From CAWBQO01 sp963790965 (GTDB lineage Bacteria > Bacteroidota > Rhodothermia > Rhodothermales > DASSAV01): 64,000 nt of DNA. Location of the stretch: contig CAWBQO010000002.1 in the NCBI GenBank assembly GCA_963790965.1, positions 372,001 to 436,000 on the forward strand, given 5' to 3'. Numbering within the stretch: the first letter of the stretch is position 1; every line of letters starts with the position of its first letter. The position numbers were made by a program, and so were the translations under genes. The notes under the pieces are model-generated. The model did no database searches, was not told the DNA's origin, and saw only the letters and a list, made by a program, of their open reading frames with translations. Positions 34,809-42,798 of this stretch are shown here, in pieces.

Positions 34809-35528
34809 ATGTATCCGATTTCAGAAGCGTTCATCGTTCGGTGGTCCGAAGAGGAAGCGGGCAGTCTGCCGGGAACGGTGGATACCATTTGCCCGAACTG
34901 CGGCCTGCCGATGGCCTTTACGCTGACGGCGTGGAACGATGCCCCCGATGTCGAAACGCGCGTCGCTGCCTCCCGCTGCATCAACTGCGGCAACAACGCG
35001 CGCTTCTTCTGGGTTAAAGAGCCAAAGGAGCGCACCGAAGCCGGCGGCCCGCCCCACAGCCTGTTCATTCATCCAACCCCCGCCATGACACGCCGCCCCA
35101 TCGAAGGGGCGGAGAATAACAAGGATTTTGACGTGGCCGTTCAGCGCGCCTACACGTCGGCCGTCAATATGTACAATGCCCGCGAATGGACGGGCACGCT
35201 CGTCATCGTGCGCCGCACACTGGAGGACATTGCGCAGCGCTTCGTCACGCCGGAGGTCCAGAAGCTCCACTTTTCAAAACAGGTGGAAGCGCTGCGCAAG
35301 AGCAAAGATTTTTCCGAGCCGGTCGCCACGCTCGCCGACGGGCTGCGCCGCAGCGGTCCGCTCAAGCCTTTCTTTGAGCTGGAACAGCAACCCGACCGCG
35401 AGATCGCGACCCTCGCGCTCGATCTGCTCACCTACCTGATCGAGTACATGTTCGCCGTGCCCGCGCGCGTCGCGGGTCTCCAAGAGCGCATCGAACAGGT
35501 CCCGGCCCGATCATCAAACCGCCCTTGA
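34809..35528 (+). CDS. Zinc-ribbon DUF4145-like protein
   Basis: A 239-residue cytoplasmic protein. Two CxxC pairs (CPNCG at about residues 28-32 and CINCG at about 57-61) form a likely zinc ribbon. After a linker, the segment DFDVAVQRAYTSAVNMYNAREWTGTLVIVRRTLEDIAQRFVTPE is typical of DUF4145, an all-helical domain often attached to restriction enzymes or found alone. Function is unknown. It follows the M49 peptidase by 39 bases. ATG 34809 follows AAAGGGGCGGCC, a usable ribosome binding site. Confidence 0.75.
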   Translation: MYPISEAFIVRWSEEEAGSLPGTVDTICPNCGLPMAFTLTAWNDAPDVETRVAASRCINCGNNARFFWVKEPKERTEAGGPPHSLFIHPTPAMTRRPIEGAENNKDFDVAVQRAYTSAVNMYNAREWTGTLVIVRRTLEDIAQRFVTPEVQKLHFSKQVEALRKSKDFSEPVATLADGLRRSGPLKPFFELEQQPDREIATLALDLLTYLIEYMFAVPARVAGLQERIEQVPARSSNRP

Positions 35529-35580
35529 CAGGCCGCAGAGCGTGGTGGACGGATTTTCGCTGCGTTCCGGATGGCGACGG

Positions 35581-35793
35581 GGGAGTATGGAGGATTATGG
35601 GAGGTGCGGGTTATCTAGGGGCACGATCGTTCGTGCCCTACCGCCTTCGGCGTCGCCATGACGGCGGCCGGGGTGCGTCGTTGCCTGTCGAGGAGATCCC
35701 TCCGCGCGGCGACGGATGACGCTTTCTCATGACAAGGGTCGGTAGCGCCGCCATGGTCGGGATGACAGTCTGGGGGACCGGAGGGGGCGGGAG
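35581..35793 (+). repeat. Dispersed intergenic repeat, copy R1
   Basis: It starts GGAGTATGGAGGATTATGGG, contains the hairpin GGGCACGATCGTTCGTGCCC (an almost perfect palindrome), then GCCTTCGGCGTCGCCATGAC, and ends near GGGATGACAGTCTGGGG. The same order of blocks is found in reverse orientation at 42205-42362, 41789-41880 and 41594-41655. No protein is encoded. It separates the DUF4145 gene from the SleB-like gene's terminator. Confidence 0.7.
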
Positions 35794-35815
35794 CGGGTGA
35801 CCTCCCGGACCGCAT

Positions 35816-35849
35816 AAAAAAAGGGCCGTGCCCGGAGGCACAGCCCTTT
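35816..35849 (-). terminator. Intrinsic terminator of the SleB-like gene
   Basis: Read on the minus strand, GGGCTGTGCC and GGCACGGCCC form a 10-base stem with one G-U pair and a TCCG loop, followed by TTTTTTT. It lies about 20 bases after the SleB-like stop. Confidence 0.85.
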
Positions 35850-35867
35850 GCTGTTGATGATATCGAT

Positions 35868-36521
35868 TTAGCCGACGTTCTCGTAGAAGCGGAAGCGTTT
35901 GGCATCCAGCTCCATCGGACGGACAGGTTTCACCGGGGCCTTTCCGGCGGCCCAGTTAGGGGCCTTCCCGCCCTTCATCGACTGCTCGCTGTAAAAGTGG
36001 CGGGTCGTTCCGGAGAACGGACGCTCCGAAGCGTCGGCCTCTTTTACCTGCTTGGCAATCGCGACGGCGTTCACGAAGCCTGACTCATCGCTGTCAGCCT
36101 GCAGGCTGCTGTAAAGAGCACGGGTACGGGTTCCGGCGATAAAGGCACTGAACTGGTATGGATCCAGCACGGCGTCCTTATACGTCTCGTTTCCACGATA
36201 ACCGGTCTCAACACGGTTGCGGATCGTCCAAGCGACCAGCTCCTGCTCCTGCGCATCCTTCGTCTCCGAATAGATGCCACGGGCCAGCCAGAGCGTCTCG
36301 GTATCGATCTCCTGCACCGGGAGCGGCGTCATCTTTTCCAGCTTTTCGCCGACCACATAGTCGCCTTCAGCGGAATCGACTTGCACGATCTCCGGCATCA
36401 GTACCGTCTGCGCGGCCTGTTTCTGCGCATCGCTGTTCAGCACGAAGACAAAAACCATCGCGACAAACAGAGCGACGGCGACCAGCGCCGGCTTCAGTTT
36501 TTGTTTCGCTATGTACGTCAT
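35868..36521 (-). CDS. SleB-like cell wall hydrolase
   Basis: A 217-residue protein with one N-terminal membrane helix (LVAVALFVAMVFVFVL) and a periplasmic domain. The domain shows WLARGIYSETKDAQEQELVAWTIRNRVETGYRGNETYKDAVLDPYQFSAF, which is the SleB/CwlJ hydrolase core with its first glutamate (SETKD) as the likely catalytic residue. Then come AVAIAKQVKEADASERPFSGTTRHFYSE and a conserved PNWA. Despite the spore-derived family name, such proteins are common in non-sporing Gram-negatives as putative lytic transglycosylases. AAGAGGAAAAACC precedes the ATG at 36521, and a good terminator follows the stop. Confidence 0.8.
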   Translation of the reverse strand: MTYIAKQKLKPALVAVALFVAMVFVFVLNSDAQKQAAQTVLMPEIVQVDSAEGDYVVGEKLEKMTPLPVQEIDTETLWLARGIYSETKDAQEQELVAWTIRNRVETGYRGNETYKDAVLDPYQFSAFIAGTRTRALYSSLQADSDESGFVNAVAIAKQVKEADASERPFSGTTRHFYSEQSMKGGKAPNWAAGKAPVKPVRPMELDAKRFRFYENVG

Positions 36522-37005
36522 GGTTTTTCCTCTTAATTATGTGGCGGGCAAGCCCGCTCTATATCAAGCGTGGCGCGGACGACCCTCGTCCTTGCGCCCT
36601 GCTTTTTGTCTTAAGCAATTAATATATACGGGGCCGCGACCGGATTGGTTCCTAAGTCCTTGTTTTTTATGATGTTGTACTTACCTCTTCAGGCTCAAAA
36701 CGGCCCTTTTTGGCTCGTTTTCGCCTGTTGCACGGGGTGCGTTATCAGCGTCACGGGATTACGAGTCTGTTACAATTGAGCGGGACCCGACGAGCGCGCG
36801 CGGTGCCCCGCGAAGGGGGCGAGGCGCGCGCGGCGCAATAAGAATCCGCCAAGTGCAGTAAACAGTGGAACATCCGGTACACCTCGGGAGAACTATCCCC
36901 GCTATTGACGGCAGATTATCGCCTTTCTTTGCAGCCTCAGCCTTCCGCGGCGCTCGAGGCCCACGGCGTCGCCGTCCCGCCCGCGTTTCACCTCGACCTA
37001 CCTGA
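36522..37005. other. Divergent intergenic region between SleB-like gene and typA
   Basis: About 480 bases that must hold promoters for both genes. The part at 36600-36680 is A+T-rich (TTAAGCAATTAATATATAC), a contrast to its surroundings and the likely promoter of the SleB-like gene. The part at 36780-36840 is extremely G+C-rich with runs of GCGCGC. I see no gene, and cannot fix a promoter exactly. Confidence 0.4.
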
Positions 37006-38838
37006 ATGAATCTCAACCTTCGCAACATTGCCATCGTAGCCCACGTCGATCACGGCAAAACAACGCTCGTCGATGCGATGCTCTGGCAGAGCGGCACGTT
37101 CCGCGCCAATCAGGAGGTGCAGGAGCGCGTCATGGATTCGATGGACCTCGAGCGCGAGAAGGGCATTACGATTATGGCCAAGAACACGGCCATCTTCTAC
37201 CGCGACACCAAGATCAACATCGTCGATACGCCCGGCCACGCGGATTTTGGCGGGGAGGTGGAGCGCACCCTGCGCATGGTGGACGGCGTGATGCTCCTCG
37301 TCGATGCCGCCGAGGGACCGCTGCCGCAGACGCGCTTCGTGCTTCAGAAGGCCCTTCAGCTTGGGCTTCCCGCCATCATCGTCATCAACAAGATCGACCG
37401 GCAGGACGCGCGCGCCGCAGAGGTGCTCAACGAAGTCTATGACCTCTTCATCGACCTCGACGCCACCGAAGAGCAGATCGAGTTTCCCGTCCTCTTCGCC
37501 GTTGCGCGCGACGGCAAGTGCAGCACCACGCCGGACGGGGAGCTAACCGACCTCCGGCCGCTCTTCGATGCCATCATCGACACGATGCCGCCGCCGAAGG
37601 GCAACCCGGACGCATCGCTGCAGGTGCTCGTGACGAACGTCGTTCCGGACGCCTACCTCGGTCCGCTCGCCATTGGCCGCGTCATGAACGGCACGCTTCG
37701 CAACAAGCAGCGCGTTTCGCTATGCCTGCGCGACGGGTCGTTCAAGCCCACCTACGTGACGGCGCTCTTCGAATACGAAGGACTTCAGCGCGTCGAAACG
37801 GCAGAAGTCGGGCCGGGAGACATCATCGCCGTCGCTGGAGCCGCCGGCATTGGCCTTGGCGAGAGCATTGCCGACGCCGAAAGCCCGCAGCCCCTCCCGC
37901 CGCTTCACGTCGACGAGCCGACGATCGCGATGGAGTTTCGCATCAACGACTCGCCGTTCAGCGGCCGGGAAGGCCAGTACGTGACCTCGCGCAACCTTCG
38001 CGACCGGCTTGGCAAGGAAAGCGAGACCAACCTTGCCATGCGCATCGAGGAAACCGATTCGCCGGACCGCTTTCTCGTTTACGGCCGTGGCGAGTTGCAG
38101 ATGGCCATCCTGATCGAGCAGATGCGCCGCGAAGGCTTTGAGTTTGCCGTCGGCATGCCGCAGGTCATCACGAAGGAGATCAAAGGCAAGCTTCACGAGC
38201 CTTACGAGCGTGCGCAGATCGACGTTGCCGAGGAGTACATGGGCGTTGTCGTCCAGAAGTTCGGCATGAGGCGCGGCGTGATGACGAAGATGGTCAACCA
38301 CGGCTCCGGCCGCGTGCGCCTCGAGTTCGAGCTTCCGAGCCGTGGCCTGATCGGCTACCGGACGGAGTTCCTGACGGACACGAAAGGCACCGGCCTCCTG
38401 AACCACCTCTTCGACTCCTTCCGCCCGTGGGCCGGCGAGATCGTCCACCGCACCACCGGGGCGCTCGTTGCGGACCGCTCCGGCAAGACGACTGCGTACG
38501 CCATCCTCAGCCTGCAGGATCGCGGGGAGCTTTTCCTCGGTCCGGCCGAGGACGTCTATTCCGGCATGATCGTCGGCGAGAACGCGCGCGACGCGGATCT
38601 CGACGTGAACATTACGAAGGAAAAGAAGCTGACGAACATGCGCGCCGCATCGTCGGATTCGTACGAAAAGCTCGTGCCGCCGCGCCGGATGTCGCTCGAG
38701 GAAGCCATCGAGTTCATCCGCGAGGACGAGCTGATCGAGGTCACGCCCAAGAGCTACCGCCTCCGCAAGCGGTGGATGGATGCCACCGAGCGCAAGCGTC
38801 AGAACATGAAAGCCGCTGCCGACGCCGTGGCCTTGTAG
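37006..38838 (+). CDS. typA: Ribosome-associated translational GTPase TypA/BipA
   Basis: A 610-residue GTPase of the EF-G-like family, acting on the ribosome under stress or at low temperature and in 50S assembly. G motifs: AHVDHGKTT (residues 12-20), REKGITI, DTPGHADF, NKIDR. BipA-specific features are RTLRMVDGVMLLVDAAEGPLPQTRFVLQKAL, DEPTIAMEFRINDSPFSGREGQYVTSR, and the C-terminal domain with TEFLTDTKGTGLLNHLFDSFRPW and KKLTNMRAASSDSYEKLVPPRRMSLEEAIEFI. Length is normal. Confidence 0.96.
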   Translation: MNLNLRNIAIVAHVDHGKTTLVDAMLWQSGTFRANQEVQERVMDSMDLEREKGITIMAKNTAIFYRDTKINIVDTPGHADFGGEVERTLRMVDGVMLLVDAAEGPLPQTRFVLQKALQLGLPAIIVINKIDRQDARAAEVLNEVYDLFIDLDATEEQIEFPVLFAVARDGKCSTTPDGELTDLRPLFDAIIDTMPPPKGNPDASLQVLVTNVVPDAYLGPLAIGRVMNGTLRNKQRVSLCLRDGSFKPTYVTALFEYEGLQRVETAEVGPGDIIAVAGAAGIGLGESIADAESPQPLPPLHVDEPTIAMEFRINDSPFSGREGQYVTSRNLRDRLGKESETNLAMRIEETDSPDRFLVYGRGELQMAILIEQMRREGFEFAVGMPQVITKEIKGKLHEPYERAQIDVAEEYMGVVVQKFGMRRGVMTKMVNHGSGRVRLEFELPSRGLIGYRTEFLTDTKGTGLLNHLFDSFRPWAGEIVHRTTGALVADRSGKTTAYAILSLQDRGELFLGPAEDVYSGMIVGENARDADLDVNITKEKKLTNMRAASSDSYEKLVPPRRMSLEEAIEFIREDELIEVTPKSYRLRKRWMDATERKRQNMKAAADAVAL

Positions 38839-39012
38839 AAACGGGCGGAGGTCCGCACCCTAACCGCGCCCCCCCGCCACGGCGCTTTCGATGGGGGTGA
38901 AGTTCATCGTTATTCGCACACCACCGCGAAGCGCTCCATTGGCTGCGCCAGCGAGAGCCGTACGGAGGAGTCATCGTGAGAGCAGCGAAAGATCTCTACT
39001 TTCGGTGGGATG

Positions 39013-39184
39013 GGAGGCTGTTGAGATTGAAGAAGGCGCCTTATGTAGCTGACACTGCGGATCAAAGTACCGAAGCAACGTCCCCCTTGAGGGAGATTCA
39101 AGGGGGTGTTAGTCAGCATTCCAGTTGCGTATGAAGCCCTATAAATCGTGAATGTGTCCCATCAGTAAGAAGTCAACAGCCTCC
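39013..39184 (+). mobile_element. MITE-like element, copy C (172 bp)
   Basis: The best-preserved ends of the family: GGAGGCTGTTGA at 39013-39024 and its perfect reverse complement TCAACAGCCTCC at 39173-39184. The core has TAGCTGACAC, GATCAAAGTACCGAAGCAAC, the hairpin TCCCCCTTGAGGGAGA and AAGGGGGTGTTAG. It sits in the 504-base gap between typA and the DUF423 gene, whose other parts (38839-39012 and 39185-39342) hold nothing else recognised. No obvious target-site duplication. Confidence 0.85.
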
Positions 39185-39342
39185 TGCGGTGCTTGCTCTG
39201 CTTAAACCGGCGAGCGGCACCGCTGCGCACGCCGCGACGGAGTTGAAGTACGCCGGGTTACCAAGCATACCCCGTTAACAAGGCACGCGCGCGGCGGTCT
39301 GCGAAGAACGGGCGCATTTAGATTGACCTGAATCGAAAACAA

Positions 39343-39723
39343 ATGAACCGAACCTTCCTCGTCGCCGGGGCGCTCTTTGCGGGACTCGCCGTTGCGCTCG
39401 GCGCTTTCGGCGCGCACGCCCTCCGCGCGATGGTTGCGCCGGAGCGGCTCGTAACCTTCGAGACGGCCGTTCGTTATCAGATGTACCACGCGCTTGCGCT
39501 GCTCTTCCTCGGCCGGTTCGCGGCGCAGGTGCCCGTAGGTCAGAGCCTCTGGGCCGGGTACCTTTTCATCGCGGGCATCCTTATATTTTCCGGAAGCTTG
39601 TACGCCCTCGTGCTTACCAATACTCCGTGGCTTGGCGCGGTGACGCCCATCGGCGGCGTGCTCTTCATCGTAGGCTGGGGTCTGCTTGCCTGGGCAGCTC
39701 TGGCCGCGAAAGGATCATCATAG
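39343..39723 (+). CDS. DUF423 small membrane protein (YgdD-like)
   Basis: A 126-residue protein with four hydrophobic segments. The DUF423 signature is at the N-terminus: VAGALFAGLAVALGAFGAHAL, followed by ETAVRYQMYHALALLFLGRFA and later GSLYALVLTNTPWLGAVTPIGGVLFIVGWGLLAWAAL. Function of the family is unknown; it is widespread in inner membranes. It is followed after 24 bases by the 2TM gene on the same strand. Confidence 0.85.
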   Translation: MNRTFLVAGALFAGLAVALGAFGAHALRAMVAPERLVTFETAVRYQMYHALALLFLGRFAAQVPVGQSLWAGYLFIAGILIFSGSLYALVLTNTPWLGAVTPIGGVLFIVGWGLLAWAALAAKGSS

Positions 39724-39747
39724 TGCCCTTCATCTTTCACATCGGAA

Positions 39748-40305
39748 ATGACAATGCGCGACGACCTCGACTGGATGGATGATGATGATGAAGTCATTCA
39801 TCACGCCCCCGCGGACGAGTACGAAATCCGCCGGCAGGTGCGTAAGGAGAAGAAATTTCGCAAACATCTGATCTCGTACGCGGTGATCAACGTATTCCTC
39901 GTGGCCATCAACCTGCTGACATCGCCGGAGTACTTGTGGGCCATTTGGCCGATCCTCGGGTGGGGCGTTGGACTTATTATGAACGCGGTGTCGGTTTACG
40001 GCATCGGCGGACTGAGCGGGCACGCCTGGGAGGAACGGCGGGTGCGGGAGTACAGGATGCGAACGGATGCGGGCATGAACCCCGACGAAGTGCGCCGCCT
40101 GCTCCGGGAAGAGCTTCGGGACGGGCCAAAGGGGCCGTCCGTGGACGTGAAGCGCCTGCAGCAGCGTATTGAGCAGCTCGAGGCCATCGTCACCTCAGAC
40201 GAATGGGAGCAGGTCGAGCGCTCCCGCGCCGCTCGTGTGGAGCCGTTTCCCGACGTCGCAGATCCGAGTCACGAACGCCTCCCTGGTCAAACACGCGACC
40301 AGTAG
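39748..40305 (+). CDS. 2TM-domain protein with coiled-coil tail
   Basis: A 185-residue protein (ATG 39748; a second ATG two codons later). After an acidic start (DWMDDDDEVIHH) comes a 2TM domain: RRQVRKEKKFRKHLISYAVINVFLVAINLLTSPEYLWAIWPILGWGVGLIMNAVSVYG. The rest is charged, with a heptad-like KRLQQRIEQLEAIV segment suggesting oligomerisation. The 2TM domain is common in Bacteroidota and near two-component genes, but has no known function. It lies 24 bases downstream of the DUF423 gene. Confidence 0.75.
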   Translation: MTMRDDLDWMDDDDEVIHHAPADEYEIRRQVRKEKKFRKHLISYAVINVFLVAINLLTSPEYLWAIWPILGWGVGLIMNAVSVYGIGGLSGHAWEERRVREYRMRTDAGMNPDEVRRLLREELRDGPKGPSVDVKRLQQRIEQLEAIVTSDEWEQVERSRAARVEPFPDVADPSHERLPGQTRDQ

Positions 40306-40386
40306 CCCGCAAGCCGATAGCAGGTTTGTGCCCGTCTCAGGGCACCACGACAAGCAACGGATGAACGCCGGAGAGCCTTGAATGCA

Positions 40387-40421
40387 AAACGGCCCCGTCG
40401 CTCTGTGCTCCGGGGCCGTTT
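40387..40421 (-). terminator. Intrinsic terminator of the DUF4382 lipoprotein gene
   Basis: AAACGGCCCCG and CGGGGCCGTTT are perfect 11-base arms with a 13-base loop. On the minus strand the hairpin is followed by TTTTGC, 15 bases after the DUF4382 stop. The symmetric arms may also stop plus-strand transcripts from the 2TM gene. Confidence 0.75.
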
Positions 40422-40435
40422 CCGAAATGGATATG

Positions 40436-41086
40436 TTACGCTCCAGAGGTGCTGTCAGCCGGAGGCGCATCATCGCCCTCCTCTTCGCTTGTAGGTGCCG
40501 AAGTCTCGAGGCGGAGTGGGTGAACGACTGGTTTGAAGATGAATCCCCGGATATCTTCGGCTGCGCTCGGGTTGCCCTGCACGACGAAGGAATTCTCCAG
40601 GTCAAAGTCGAGCGTCAGTGTCGTCTCATAGCCATCCTGGATCGCCAGGCTGTCAACCAGAACCTTGATGCCGGACTGGGCACCGCTCGGCACCTTAAGG
40701 TCGAACGTCTCGCCACTCTTGAGCGTCACCGAAGGATTGCTCACATACAGGCGGATCATGCTGTAAGTGTCCGCGGGCAAGAGCGTCTCGCCGAGCGGTG
40801 CGGTTACGCCGTTACGAAGGTCGAGCAGGTTGAACGCCTGCGGCTCGGTGATGACAGTGATCCGGACACTGTCCGTGCTCTGCACCACCACGCTGTCGAC
40901 GGTCACGTCTGCGGAAGCCACGAGATCGTAGGGGAAAGGCGCATCCGTCAGGAGCAGCGTGAGCTGACCCTGACCGTCAGCTGGGTCGGTGTAGAAGCCG
41001 AGGGTGTCGCAGCCGCCTGTGAAAAGAACTCCGAGCGAGAGCGAGGCAACGACAAGGCCGAACAGCAACTTCCGGTTGTACATCAT
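40436..41086 (-). CDS. DUF4382-domain lipoprotein
   Basis: A 216-residue precursor with a lipoprotein signal (LLFGLVVASLSLGVLFTGGC, cysteine at about residue 26). The mature part starts with GQLTLLLTDAPFPYDLVASADVTVDSVVVQ, the DUF4382 start, and continues with FNLLDLRNGVTAPLGETLLPADTYSMIRLYVSNPSV. It ends in an acidic tail (SEEEGDDAPPADSTSGA). DUF4382 is a beta-sandwich domain of unknown role in surface lipoproteins of Bacteroidota-like bacteria. A 24-base perfect palindrome lies about 60 bases upstream of the start and may be its regulatory site. Confidence 0.85.
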   Translation of the reverse strand: MMYNRKLLFGLVVASLSLGVLFTGGCDTLGFYTDPADGQGQLTLLLTDAPFPYDLVASADVTVDSVVVQSTDSVRITVITEPQAFNLLDLRNGVTAPLGETLLPADTYSMIRLYVSNPSVTLKSGETFDLKVPSGAQSGIKVLVDSLAIQDGYETTLTLDFDLENSFVVQGNPSAAEDIRGFIFKPVVHPLRLETSAPTSEEEGDDAPPADSTSGA

Positions 41087-41144
41087 GGTCGGATCCAGTA
41101 CTTAATGGTTAGAACTGCAGAGGCTCGTAGTATCGTCCGCGAGG

Positions 41145-41168
41145 GAGAAACACTTAAGCGTGTTTCTC
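41145..41168. promoter_or_regulatory. Perfect palindrome upstream of the DUF4382 gene
   Basis: GAGAAACAC and GTGTTTCTC are perfect 9-base inverted arms around TTAAGC. The site is 59 bases before the DUF4382 start codon. No T-run follows on either strand, so it does not look like a terminator; an operator for a dimeric regulator is the better guess. Confidence 0.45.
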
Positions 41169-41385
41169 AAGAAATCGATACAAGGAATCTGCGGAAGCAC
41201 AGATTGCTTCTCGCCGCAGCCGGGGCGTCGCAGAGCCTTCACATTAGCTTCCGGTGTTTCTCACCGGATATGGCTCCAGCCCGCACCGCACACACGCCGG
41301 TTCTTCGAAGCAGCGTGCCGAGTCAACAAGGCCGGAGCCTCGATAGAATGCGAACGAAGAGGCATCACGCCCCGGCTTCGTTATA

Positions 41386-41600
41386 CTAGTCAGGGAGATC
41401 GTTTTCGTAGAGGACAGTATCGCCCGGCCGAAGGGTGCTCTCGAGGAACGCTTGCGCTTCGAAGAGGGAGTTAAAGACCTTGATCTGCTCTTCCGGATAC
41501 CCCGCGGAGCGCAACCCCTCCTGAATCGGCGCGGTCTGCTTTGTGCCCACGAGCACCGCCAGGTCCGCGTGCTCGGCGATGTGCCCGCCGAAGGCGGTAG
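41386..41600 (-). pseudogene. 3' fragment of a MurF-like ligase gene
   Basis: The frame ends with HIAEHADLAVLVGTKQTAPIQEGLRSAGYPEEQIKVFNSLFEAQAFLESTLRPGDTVLYENDLPD and a stop at 41386. This is the last 65-70 residues of the C-terminal domain of MurF-type ligases (the phrase LENDLPD is typical of one branch). About 380 residues that should precede it are missing. Just upstream the frame enters an intergenic repeat (41594-41655), so the repeat or an associated deletion cut the gene. A methionine within the repeat (41634) opens an 82-residue frame, unlikely to be a functional protein. Confidence 0.55.
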
Positions 41601-41655
41601 GGCACGCCGTATCGTGCCCCCACAAGACCCGCACCTTCCATGATCCTCCTTACCC
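41594..41655 (-). repeat. Dispersed intergenic repeat, partial copy R2
   Basis: On the minus strand it reads GGAGGATCATGGAAGGTGCG, then GGGGGCACGATACGGCGTGC, then CCTACCGCC, matching the first third of copy R1 at 35581. It joins directly onto the murF-like fragment. Confidence 0.6.
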
Positions 41656-42370
41656 CCCCCGCCGTCATCCTGAACGTAGTGAAGGATCTGTTTTCTTTCC
41701 AGGCCTGAGACGCTACCATGCACCCGCATGAGACGCGGGGAGGGCGCTGCCTTTCAGGTGCTCCTCCCATTCCCGCTTCCTCCGGTCTCCGAGACTGTCA
41801 TCCCGACCAAGGCGGCGCTACCGGCGCTCATCACGCGACCACCTCATCCGCCGCCGCGCGGAGGGACCTCCTGAACAAGCAAAGAACACCCGCCGACACC
41901 CACCCGCTCCCTCCTCGATGTCCCGAGCGCACCGAGGAATCTGTGCTTACGGGAGCCTGAGATTCTTCGCTTCGCTCAGAATGACATGCTGGGAGGGCGA
42001 TGCCTTTCTTGAGGTCCTCAGCGCTGCCTTTCTTGGGGTCCTCAGCGCTGCCGTTAGCCTCCACCCCCCCCCGGCTGTCATCCTGAGCGCAGCGAAGGAT
42101 CTGTTTTCTTTCCAGGCCTGAGCCGCTACGGCGCGCCCGCATGAGACGCGGGGAGGGCGCTGCCTTTCAGGTGCTCATCCCGCTCCCGCTTCCTCCATCC
42201 CTCCAGACTGTCATCCCGACCAAGGCGGCGCTGCCGACCCTCATCACGCGACCACCTCATCCGCCGCCGCGCGGAGGGACCTCCTCAACAGGCAACAACG
42301 CACTCCCTGCCGCCGTCGTGGCGACGCCGAACGGCGTAGGGGCACGAAATATCGTGCCCCTACTTTCCTT
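41656..42370. repeat. Composite block of intergenic repeats
   Basis: Two similar halves, about 41661-41880 and 42070-42300. Each begins with GTCATCCTGA, a variable step, then GAAGGATCTGTTTTCTTTCC and AGGCCTGA. Each continues through CGCATGAGACGCGGGGAGGG and CGCTGCCTTTCAGGTGCTC to GTCATCCCGACCAAGGCGGC and CGCGCGGAGGGACCTCCT. The second half extends to 42362 and repeats copy R1 in reverse. A third GTCAT-type piece lies inverted at 41960-41991 (TTCTTCGCTTCGCTCAGAAT). Such GTCATCCTGAGC...GAAGGATC sequences are found between genes in many bacteria and give spurious HSERSEES translations. No gene is present. Confidence 0.75.
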
Positions 42371-42798
42371 CCCGGAGGCTTTGAGGCGTCATTTGCCGGC
42401 CTGCCTCAGCGGGGACGTTCTGCCTTTCCCGTGCCCCGAAGGTCCGCGCCTCCTCCGTTCTCCCGGAGTGCCACAAGTAATTGTGGAGACCTGACGAATT
42501 CACAGCAACTCTCGCGCAGTCCGCGGGTCTCCCTTATAGACGGAGGCAAAGGTTCATCGCGGCGCGTGCTCTGTAACGTACTCGTCCCGAGACGGGCGCA
42601 AAAAGTTAGGCGATCTGGCGCTCTCACGAGAAAAGAAGTTTCGGCAAAGAGCCGTCTTGGATACGCTTCCGTCGGACAAGAAGCTGGAACAGGGCCGACG
42701 GGCTGATGTACTACCCTGCCCACGGTTAATTATTGATGAAGCGGCGCGCATTCCCCTGCCGCCCGAAATGCCACAACTCTTAGTTCTGACACGAAGAA
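42371..42798. other. Intergenic region before tonB
   Basis: About 430 bases following the repeat block. A plus-strand frame without a start codon runs from about 42543 to 42819 (RKKLGDLALSREKKFRQRAV), but I do not recognise it and it overlaps tonB. The tonB promoter should lie here; I cannot place it. Confidence 0.3.

Noticed and set aside
41831..42142. Small proteins with CHSERSEESQ or QDD motifs
   Set aside because: These are spurious translations of GTCATCCTGAGC-type intergenic repeats, known as false proteins in databases.
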